Shown piece after piece: positions 1-5,986 of a stretch of DNA of 11,539 nucleotides (positions are counted from its first letter, which is position 1; each line of letters opens with the position of its first letter). A program made the translations under genes and the position numbers. The stretch spans positions 1 to 11,539 of the forward strand of contig JAKSUE010000016.1 of assembly GCA_024409165.1 (NCBI GenBank). Direction: 5' to 3'. Under the pieces are notes generated by a model that worked only from the letters and a program-made list of their open reading frames with translations, was not told the DNA's origin and did no database searches. Origin of the DNA: an archaeon (lineage in GTDB: Archaea; Methanobacteriota; Methanobacteria; Methanobacteriales; Methanobacteriaceae).

Positions 1-368
1 TGTTCTTATTTATACAAAATGTTTTATAGTTACCATATATAAAAACAAACTAATTAAAAAAATATTAAATAATTTTATATTAAATATACATTTTTCAGAA
101 AATTTAGTATTATATTGAAGAATTTTAAATAAAAAATAATATTGTTTGTTTTTAATAAGTGAAACTATAATCAAAGACTTGTTTTATAAGATTAAAACAA
201 AAACTTTAAATATTAATAAAATAATATATTGTTTATATTATTACTAACTATTTATTATTAAACGAACAATTATTAATAGCTAAAAAATATTATATAATGA
301 ACCTAATTAATAATAAAAAGTTAATAAAGCAATAATATTAATTTTAATTAACATATGGAGATATTTAA
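1..368. other. A+T-rich intergenic spacer upstream of fprA
   Basis: No credible gene is visible here on either strand: stop codons are dense in all frames and composition is almost pure A+T. The only clear long-range structure is an 11-bp inverted repeat, TAAAAACAAAC at 40-50 and its complement GTTTGTTTTTA at 144-154, about 93 nt apart. That is too far for a simple hairpin and could be chance in such biased sequence. The right end holds the likely promoter and ribosome binding site of fprA. Confidence 0.6.
289..300 (+). promoter_or_regulatory. Candidate TATA box for fprA
   Basis: TATATAA at 291-297 is preceded by an A-rich stretch that could serve as a TFB recognition element. An archaeal start of transcription about 25 nt downstream (near 318-324) would leave a leader of roughly 45 nt before the fprA ATG. 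The call rests on spacing and motif shape alone; in sequence this A+T rich other TATA-like stretches exist nearby. Confidence 0.3.
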
Positions 369-1595
369 ATGAAAGCTAAAGCTGAAAAAATTGGTGATGG
401 AGTATACTGGATTGGTGTACTTGACTGGGATTTAAGAACTTATCATGGATATACTTTAGATGGAACTACTTACAATGCTTATATTGTATTTGGTGAGAAA
501 GTAGCTATTATTGATAATGCATATCCTGGTAAAACTGAAGAAATGATGTCTCGTATCGAAGATGCATTTGAACAAGAAGGAAGAGAAGTTAAAGTTGACT
601 ATATTGTTCAAAACCACGTAGAAAAAGACCACAGTGGTGTTTTATACGACTTATGGAAAAGATTCGATGCACCAATTTATTGTAGTGAAATTGCTGTAAA
701 AGGATTACTCAGACATTATCCTAAATTAGAAAAAGCTGATTTTAATATTGTAGGAACTGGAGATGCTCTTGATTTAGGTGGAAAAACCTTAGCATTCTTA
801 GATGCATTCTTACTCCACTGGCCTGACAGTATGTTTACCTTACTTGCTGAAGATGGAATTTTATTCCCTAACGATGCATTTGGTCAACACTTATGTTACT
901 CTAAAAGACTTGACACAGACATTCCTGAATATGTCTTAATGGATGCAGCACAAAAATTCTACGGTAACTTAATTGTACCTCTCTCTAAAAAAGTACTTAA
1001 TAAATTTGATGAAATTATTGAATTAGGTTTACTTGATCAAGTTAAAATGATTGCTCCTTCCCACGGACAAATCTGGACTGACCCAATGAAAATTATTGGT
1101 GCATACAGTGAATGGGCAACTGGTAAACGTGCAGAAGACAAAGTAACTATTATTTACGACACTATGCATTACTCTACCCAAAAAATGGCTCATCAAGTAG
1201 CTGAAGGTGTAATGGCTGAAGGATATGATGTAGAAATGTACTTCTTACACGAAGATGAAAGAAGTGAAATCGTTAAAAGTATCTTAACAAGTAAAGCTGT
1301 TGCATTTGGTATTCCAACAATTAACGATTTACCATTCCCAAGTATTGGTGACATTATGTACTACTTAAAAGGTCTCCACTTTAACAGAACTGGTTTTGTA
1401 AGACCTGCTGTAACCTTTGGTTCCATGGGAGGCCGTGGTGGAGCTCCTGAATTTATAGCTGAAGAATTAAATAGCTGTGGATTCAATGTAGTAGATCAAC
1501 AAGAAATCTATTATGTACCTGATGGAGACAATGACTTAGACAGCTATAAATTAGGTCAAAAATTAGTAGAAGAAGCTAAAAAATTAGACTTATAA
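369..1595 (+). CDS. fprA: FprA-type flavodiiron protein (probable F420H2 oxidase)
   Basis: This is a cytoplasmic flavodiiron protein that reduces O2 to water; in methanogens the FprA type takes electrons from coenzyme F420H2, and that donor is inferred here from the lineage. The 408-residue length is normal. An N-terminal beta-lactamase-like domain (about 1-255) carries the full set of diiron ligands: H83, E85, D87 and H88 in HVEKDH, H150 in LLHWPDSM, D169 in FPNDAF and H232 in PSHGQ. A flavodoxin domain follows (about 258-400), with a plausible FMN phosphate loop at 263-272 (YDTMHYSTQK) and a second FMN-contact region around 349-358. There is no C-terminal rubredoxin or flavin reductase domain. 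The ATG is set by GGAG at 357-360, 8 nt upstream; an ATG at 355 in another frame stops after a few codons. The rubrerythrin gene follows 196 nt downstream. The family call is firm, the F420 specificity less so. Confidence 0.95.
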   Translation: MKAKAEKIGDGVYWIGVLDWDLRTYHGYTLDGTTYNAYIVFGEKVAIIDNAYPGKTEEMMSRIEDAFEQEGREVKVDYIVQNHVEKDHSGVLYDLWKRFDAPIYCSEIAVKGLLRHYPKLEKADFNIVGTGDALDLGGKTLAFLDAFLLHWPDSMFTLLAEDGILFPNDAFGQHLCYSKRLDTDIPEYVLMDAAQKFYGNLIVPLSKKVLNKFDEIIELGLLDQVKMIAPSHGQIWTDPMKIIGAYSEWATGKRAEDKVTIIYDTMHYSTQKMAHQVAEGVMAEGYDVEMYFLHEDERSEIVKSILTSKAVAFGIPTINDLPFPSIGDIMYYLKGLHFNRTGFVRPAVTFGSMGGRGGAPEFIAEELNSCGFNVVDQQEIYYVPDGDNDLDSYKLGQKLVEEAKKLDL

Positions 1596-1665
1596 TTTAA
1601 ATTAAAGGTTAAATTAATAAAGAAATTAAAATTAAATTTAAATAAAAGGATAAACATAATAGAAG

Positions 1666-1695
1666 TATATAAAAAATTATTTTAATTTTTATATA
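1666..1695 (+). repeat. A+T-only imperfect inverted repeat between fprA and rbr
   Basis: Arms TATATAAAAAATTA (1666-1679) and TAATTTTTATATA (1683-1695) pair with a single bulged A around a 3-nt loop. It could help end fprA transcripts, but no clean T-tract follows directly, and the right arm also forms the probable rbr TATA box. With no G or C in the stem, chance is a real alternative. No other terminator-like element follows fprA, so some read-through into rbr is possible. Confidence 0.4.
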
Positions 1696-1696
1696 A
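1688..1696 (+). promoter_or_regulatory. Probable TATA box of the rubrerythrin gene
   Basis: TTTATATAA matches the methanogen TATA-box consensus closely. A start of transcription about 22-27 nt downstream falls near 1716-1722, giving a leader of about 70 nt. The first TATTGAT/ATCAATA dyad (1702-1716) then sits exactly between the TATA box and the start site, a classical repressor position. Confidence 0.5.
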
Positions 1697-1701
1697 TCTA
1701 T

Positions 1702-1716
1702 TATTGATTATCAATA
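1702..1716. promoter_or_regulatory. Dyad 1 (TATTGAT-T-ATCAATA), candidate operator
   Basis: This is a perfect 7-bp inverted repeat around a single T. The same arms recur at 1747-1762 with a 2-nt spacer. It lies just downstream of the presumed TATA box of the rubrerythrin gene, so a dimeric regulator bound here would block transcription initiation. The regulator is unknown, and the operator role is inferred from symmetry, duplication and position. Confidence 0.45.
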
Positions 1717-1746
1717 CATAAATATAAATTATAATTTTATTTAAAA

Positions 1747-1762
1747 TATTGATTTATCAATA
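1747..1762. promoter_or_regulatory. Dyad 2 (TATTGAT-TT-ATCAATA), second candidate operator
   Basis: This repeats the arms of the dyad at 1702-1716, with centres about 45 bp apart (roughly four helical turns). It falls in the expected 5' leader of the rubrerythrin mRNA, ending 17 nt before its GGAGG. Two copies at this spacing would allow cooperative binding; as RNA the arms are too A/U rich and too tightly looped to be a strong hairpin. Confidence 0.45.
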
Positions 1763-1791
1763 AATAATTATTAAAATATGGAGGCAAAATT

Positions 1792-2208
1792 ATGGCTGAA
1801 TATGAAAGAGAAATTGGAGTAACTAAAGGAACTCCTGTAGAAAAACATGTACAAGCTAATTACATGGGTGAATGTCAAGAAGTAGGTATTTACATGGCTA
1901 TGGCTAGACAAGCATCTACCGAAGGTTACGGAGAATTAGGCGAAGTATTCAAAAGATTAGCATTTGAAGAAGCTGAACATGCAGCAAGATTTGCTGAAAT
2001 GAACGGTGTTATCAAACCAACTTTATCCGAAAGCATCGACATGATGTTAGAAGGAGAATTAATGGCTAACGTCGAAAAAAGAGAAGCTTCTGAAATTGCA
2101 GCTGAAGCAGGTATCGAAGACGCAGCTGACTTCTTCAGAGAAAGTTCCAAAGATGAAGGACGTCACTCCAGAATCTTAGAAGGAATCAAAGAAAGATACG
2201 GATTATAA
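1792..2208 (+). CDS. rbr: Short rubrerythrin-family diiron protein
   Basis: This 138-residue protein is a four-helix ferritin-like diiron protein of the rubrerythrin family, which typically reduces hydrogen peroxide in anaerobes. Visible ligand candidates are E27 in helix A, the ExxH pair E60/H63 (EEAEH), E87 or E89 in helix C, and the second ExxH pair E122/H125 (DEGRH). It lacks the C-terminal rubredoxin domain of classical rubrerythrin; there is only one cysteine, C28. Electrons would therefore come from a separate donor not seen in this window. The helix-C glutamate that moves during the classical rubrerythrin redox cycle is not obvious at the usual spacing, so the activity could differ. 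A strong GGAGG at 1780-1784 sits 7 nt before the ATG. It follows fprA and has its own likely promoter with paired dyads. The family is clear; peroxidase function is inferred. Confidence 0.88.
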   Translation: MAEYEREIGVTKGTPVEKHVQANYMGECQEVGIYMAMARQASTEGYGELGEVFKRLAFEEAEHAARFAEMNGVIKPTLSESIDMMLEGELMANVEKREASEIAAEAGIEDAADFFRESSKDEGRHSRILEGIKERYGL

Positions 2209-2215
2209 TTATAAT

Positions 2216-2256
2216 CCTTTTTTACTTTTTTTATTTTTTAAATTTTTTAAATTTTT
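2216..2256 (+). terminator. Oligo-T terminator of the rubrerythrin gene
   Basis: Five T runs of 6, 7, 6, 6 and 5 bases begin 10 nt after the rubrerythrin stop codon, without a hairpin. Serial T-tracts are the usual intrinsic termination signal in archaea, and this is the most T-dense stretch in the window. Confidence 0.7.
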
Positions 2257-2424
2257 AACAGTAATTATTTAACTTATTCTAAAACCAATTCTACTATTTT
2301 TATACTAATTATATAACCTATATATAGATATTATTTATTATAATAAACTTATTATAAAATTAAATTAATTAAAATAAAAATAGCTATCATAAAATCATAT
2401 AGGATTGATAAAAGTATAAAAATA

Positions 2425-2455
2425 AAACTATCTATATTTAATTAAATGATAGTTT
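2425..2455 (-). terminator. Inverted repeat, probable terminator of the M50 protease gene
   Basis: AAACTATC (2425-2432) pairs with GATAGTTT (2448-2455), and the intervening segment contains the 12-bp palindrome ATTTAATTAAAT (2436-2447), giving a long stem with one 3-nt bulge. Read on the minus strand it lies about 75 nt past the protease stop and is followed by a T-rich tract (complement of about 2405-2424). This fits a terminator, though the distance from the stop codon is longish. Confidence 0.45.
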
Positions 2456-2521
2456 AGAAAAAAAGAAAAATTGTTTATAGTAAATGATGGTAAATTTTAG
2501 GTAAATGATAGCAAATGATAA
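2443..2521. repeat. Four AAATGATRG-type direct repeats
   Basis: AAATGATAG (2444-2452), AAATGATGG (2482-2490), AAATGATAG (2503-2511) and AAATGATAA (2513-2521) occur within 80 nt, the last three almost tandem. They sit immediately past the protease stop codon. The first overlaps the right arm of the inverted repeat at 2425-2455. They may be slippage products or a protein-binding array; their role is unknown. Confidence 0.45.
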
Positions 2522-2529
2522 TAACTAAT

Positions 2530-3711
2530 TCATATCATAAAACTATAAACTAAACTAATTATAATAATCATAGCCATAAGATATGATACAAAAGTTACAA
2601 TAGCTTTTAAAATCATATCAGAACAAACATAGGATAATAATGTTTCAAAGATGTGTCCACCATCTAAAGGTTTCATCGGTAATAAGTTAAATGTACCAAC
2701 AGCAAAGTTAAGAAGTGCAATCCACATAAATAACTGAGGAAGTTGGATTAAAATCCACATTATTGGAGAGAACGGTTGATTATCAAATCCATCATTTAAT
2801 GAGTAGTGTTTTTGAGCTTGAACTCCCATATAACCTAAAGATTTATTATTTGGATTAACAGAACCTTTAAATTCTATATTTCCTTGGTCAGTTCCAACAG
2901 TAACTATTGAATTTGGTTTTAAATATGATACTGAATTAACATAAGATTCAGAATCTGTAATAGAATGATTATTAATAGATTTAATTACCATACCAGATTT
3001 AAGATATCCTTCAGCAGGACTACCAGATACAATTCTATCAATTTCAATTCCATCTTCATGGAAACATGCAGGAACAATAAATGCTGAACATACCATCATC
3101 AAAACTAATGCAATAGCTGCAAGGGAAAGATTACCCATAGATCCAGCAGCATAAATACGAAGTTTACCTGGTTTTGAAATATTTTCCATATCCTCTTCAT
3201 CAGGTTCAACAAAAGCACCAGGTAAAATAGCAAATAATAAGAGTCCAATTGATTTAAGAGAAACATTTTCAACTCTTGCAAGAATCCCATGAGAAAATTC
3301 ATGAACAATAATAACAGTAGCAAGAGCAACAAAACCATAGAAAAATGGAATAAAAATTGGAGAACCTGGAACATCTACACCTGGAAGAAGTAAACTAACA
3401 GAAGGAGTAGTTGTTATCATAGTTAAAGAATAAACTAAAGTAATAGCCATTATAACCATAAAAATAACAGAAATAACTATTCCAATATTCATAAACCACT
3501 TCCAGAATCTTTTTGATAAATTAGCTATTTTATCAATAAATCCTCTAAGTCTTTGAGTTTTCCACATAAGAACTGGAAAAGTTACTTCAACACCATATCC
3601 TTCAAGATACTTTTTAAACACAATTGCAACAACCCATATTACAACAAAAGCTATTGCATAATACCAAATACCATTCATAATAACACATAGTAAAATAAAT
3701 AAATAAAACAA
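2530..3711 (-). CDS. Site-2-type intramembrane metalloprotease (M50 family) with PDZ domain
   Basis: This is a membrane-embedded zinc protease that would cut substrates within or near the bilayer. The zinc site is HEFSH (H137, E138, H141) with the distal aspartate D350 in NLLPMKPLDGG (342-352). Hydrophobic segments lie near 13-32, 76-98, 118-146, 154-166, 187-214, 318-345 and 367-392. A PDZ-like domain (about 221-285, with GSPAEGYLKSG) sits between the two catalytic regions. Numbering follows the 393-residue reading, which needs a TTG start at 3711. I favour the ATG at 3678 (382 residues): the extra 11 residues translate a T-rich terminator tail, and MNGIWYYAIAF begins a natural membrane segment. 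Neither start has a good Shine-Dalgarno sequence, so the mRNA may be leaderless. The stop is TGA. The substrate cannot be told from the context; downstream of purL, but separated by a terminator. Confidence 0.88.
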   Translation of the reverse strand: MFYLFILLCVIMNGIWYYAIAFVVIWVVAIVFKKYLEGYGVEVTFPVLMWKTQRLRGFIDKIANLSKRFWKWFMNIGIVISVIFMVIMAITLVYSLTMITTTPSVSLLLPGVDVPGSPIFIPFFYGFVALATVIIVHEFSHGILARVENVSLKSIGLLLFAILPGAFVEPDEEDMENISKPGKLRIYAAGSMGNLSLAAIALVLMMVCSAFIVPACFHEDGIEIDRIVSGSPAEGYLKSGMVIKSINNHSITDSESYVNSVSYLKPNSIVTVGTDQGNIEFKGSVNPNNKSLGYMGVQAQKHYSLNDGFDNQPFSPIMWILIQLPQLFMWIALLNFAVGTFNLLPMKPLDGGHIFETLLSYVCSDMILKAIVTFVSYLMAMIIIISLVYSFMI

Positions 3712-3758
3712 AAAATAGAATAATAAAAAAATAGAAAATAAGAGATAAAAATCTCTTA
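3709..3758 (-). terminator. Hairpin plus T-tract terminator after purL
   Basis: TAAGAGAT (3739-3746) and ATCTCTTA (3751-3758) form a perfect 8-bp stem with a 4-nt loop, starting 8 nt after the purL stop codon. On the minus strand it is followed by T runs of four, seven and six. This should strongly reduce transcription from ileS-purL into the protease gene and argues that the T-rich tail at the TTG start is not coding. Confidence 0.75.
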
Positions 3759-3766
3759 AATTAAAT

Positions 3767-5977
3767 TTAAGCCATGTATTGTTCGATTACACCATGGTAA
3801 GCTTCATTTAAATCTTCAACAGATAAATCTGCAATAGTTTCATCTTTGTTTAAGATTTTTAATGAATTTCCTTTGACTTCACCAATGACTGCACATGGAA
3901 CATCAATATTAGCTAAAATATCATCTACAGCATCTGCTTTGACAGTTACAATGTAACGGCCATGGGATTCTGAGAATAATAAATTATTAATAGAGATATC
4001 TCCTTCAGTAGGAACTGCAGAAAGGTCAATTTCACAACCTAAGTTGGATTTAATAGCCATTTCAGATAATGCAATAGCTATTCCACCTGCAGAACAGTCG
4101 TGGGTTGCATTGATGTTAAGTACATCTTTACCTTCGATATATTCAGTGTAATCTCCATCATTATCAATTAAATCAAGGAGAGTATTAGCTGTAGCTAATT
4201 CATCATCGATTCTGATTTTAGGAGCTTCACCTTGTTCAAGGCCAAAGAGTGCTCTGTGATATTCAGAACCATTTACTTCATCATAGGTTTTTCCTAAGAT
4301 TAAGATTTTATCTCCTTCATTTTTAAATGGAAGGGTTCTGATATTTTTAAGACTTTCAACACCAATTACACCAACAGCAGGAGTAGGGTTGATTTTAATA
4401 CCTTCAGTTTCATTATAAAAACTTACATTTCCACTGATAACAGGGGATTCGAATGCTTCTGCAATATCAGACATTCCTTTAATACATTCTTTGAATTGCC
4501 AGAGAATTTCAGGAGTTTCAGGGTTACCAAAGTTTAAACAATCGACAACAGCATAAGGTTTAGCACCCATTGAAACTACATTACGAATAGCTTCTGCTAC
4601 ACTTCCAGCTCCTCCATCATATGGAGAGAGTTTAGTATGAACAGTGTTGGAGTCAGCAGTAAGTGCAATAGCAGTTTCATCATCGATTTTTAAAACAGCT
4701 GCATCGTCACCAGGTTTAATTGCAGTTCTGGTTTGAACTTCATGGTCATATTGTTTGTAGACCCAACTTTTACTTGCAATATTTGGGGAAGATAATAATT
4801 TAATAATAGCTTCTGCTACTTCAATATCTTCTACTTCAACAAGATTATCATCTTTTACAGGAGGTCTCATTTCTCTATCAAGGGAAGGAGGATCAGCTAA
4901 AAGAATAGTTGGTAAATCACAAAGAACAGACTTTTCTTCATCAGCTTCAAAGTCTTTTACAATCATGTTGTTTCCATCTACAACTTCACCAATAACAGCT
5001 GATGGGATTTCATGTTTATCACAAATAGCCATCGCTTCTTCAACATATTTAGGATTGATTACAAAAATCATACGTTCTTGAGATTCAGAAAGCATAATTT
5101 CATAAGGAGTCATTCCAGTTTCACGAAGAGGAATAGCTCTAAGGTCTACTATAGCACCATTTTCAGAGGAATCAACAAGTTCAGAAATACAACAAGTTAA
5201 ACCTCCACCACCTAAATCTTTAACACCTGAAACATCTATTTTATCTAAGATTTCAAGTGAAGCTTCAAGAACTCTTTTTTTAGTAAATGGGTCAGCTACT
5301 TGAACAGCTGGTCTATCTTCAGTTTCAGAATCAGAAGTTAACTCTTCAGAAGCAAAAGTTACTCCATGAATTCCATCTCTTCCTGTAGTACCTCCCATAA
5401 GTAAGAAAACATCACCTACATTTGGAGCAATACCACGGACAATTTCATCTTTTTTAACAAGTCCTGCACATAATACATTTACAAGAGGATTTGTTCTGAA
5501 AGATTCATCAAATTCAATTTCGCCAGCAACAGTAGGAACACCTACTCTATTACCATAATCAGAAATTCCTTCAACAACATGTTCAAATAAATATTTAGAT
5601 TTTTGATCATCAAGAGGACCAAAACGAAGACTGTCAAGAAGTGCAATTGGCATAGCACCCATAGATATAATATCTCTTAAAATTCCACCAATTCCAGTTC
5701 CTGCTCCTCCATAAGGTTCAATAGCAGAAGGGTGATTGTGACTTTCCATACCTACAGCAAGTGCATACTCATCTGTAATAGATACAAGACCTGCATCATC
5801 ACCAGGACCTAAAATAATATTTTCTCCTTCAGTAGGGAATAATCTTAAAATTGGTCTACTACTTTTATAAGAACAATGTTCTGAGAACATTACATCTAAC
5901 ATTCCTTCTTCAAGTTCATTCATTTCTCTTCCAAGAATTCCTTCAATATATTCTACTTCAGAGTTTTCTAAGGTCAT
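3767..5977 (-). CDS. purL: Phosphoribosylformylglycinamidine synthase subunit PurL
   Basis: This subunit of FGAM synthase converts formylglycinamide ribonucleotide to the amidine with ATP and ammonia, the fourth step of purine synthesis. At 736 residues it is the small PurL, which works with separate PurQ (glutaminase) and PurS; neither is in this window. It shows the duplicated AIR-synthase fold. The first half has SEHCSYKSS (H34), LGPGDDAG (56-63), the substrate and metal loop ESHNHPSAIEPYGG (78-91), VADPFTKK, a glycine-rich DLGGGGLTCC and LSESQERM. The second half repeats these as KPGDDAAV, SPYDGGAGS, SGNVSFYNE, HDCSAGGIA and FSESHGRY. The start is fixed by AGGTG (5984-5988), 6 nt upstream and overlapping the TAG stop of ileS; only 9 nt separate the genes, so translational coupling is likely. 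A hairpin terminator follows. Confidence 0.96.
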   Translation of the reverse strand: MTLENSEVEYIEGILGREMNELEEGMLDVMFSEHCSYKSSRPILRLFPTEGENIILGPGDDAGLVSITDEYALAVGMESHNHPSAIEPYGGAGTGIGGILRDIISMGAMPIALLDSLRFGPLDDQKSKYLFEHVVEGISDYGNRVGVPTVAGEIEFDESFRTNPLVNVLCAGLVKKDEIVRGIAPNVGDVFLLMGGTTGRDGIHGVTFASEELTSDSETEDRPAVQVADPFTKKRVLEASLEILDKIDVSGVKDLGGGGLTCCISELVDSSENGAIVDLRAIPLRETGMTPYEIMLSESQERMIFVINPKYVEEAMAICDKHEIPSAVIGEVVDGNNMIVKDFEADEEKSVLCDLPTILLADPPSLDREMRPPVKDDNLVEVEDIEVAEAIIKLLSSPNIASKSWVYKQYDHEVQTRTAIKPGDDAAVLKIDDETAIALTADSNTVHTKLSPYDGGAGSVAEAIRNVVSMGAKPYAVVDCLNFGNPETPEILWQFKECIKGMSDIAEAFESPVISGNVSFYNETEGIKINPTPAVGVIGVESLKNIRTLPFKNEGDKILILGKTYDEVNGSEYHRALFGLEQGEAPKIRIDDELATANTLLDLIDNDGDYTEYIEGKDVLNINATHDCSAGGIAIALSEMAIKSNLGCEIDLSAVPTEGDISINNLLFSESHGRYIVTVKADAVDDILANIDVPCAVIGEVKGNSLKILNKDETIADLSVEDLNEAYHGVIEQYMA

Positions 5978-5986
5978 TCATAACAC

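Larger units (their letters stand above)
2209..2529. other. Spacer between convergent genes
   Basis: This 321-nt spacer separates the 3' end of the rubrerythrin gene from the 3' end of the minus-strand protease gene. It holds the rubrerythrin T-tracts, an inverted repeat likely to end protease transcripts, and a cluster of short AAATGATRG direct repeats. No coding region or structured RNA gene is visible. Confidence 0.6.

Noticed and set aside
1..368. tRNA, small RNA or CRISPR leader in the left spacer
   Set aside because: No regularly spaced repeats and no G+C-rich cloverleaf are present; in this A+T-rich genome structured RNAs would stand out by higher G+C.
1926..2150. Serine/alanine-rich antisense frame opposite rubrerythrin
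   Set aside because: It is a mirror of the rubrerythrin codons with no start signal of its own.
3105..3374. Open frame rich in leucine within the protease gene
   Set aside because: It is a frame-shifted reading of the protease membrane segments on the same strand; the M50 frame carries HEFSH and the conserved DGG motif, and the leucine run is a composition effect.
5012..5200. Short plus-strand frame within purL
   Set aside because: It is antisense to conserved PurL motifs, with no ribosome binding site.
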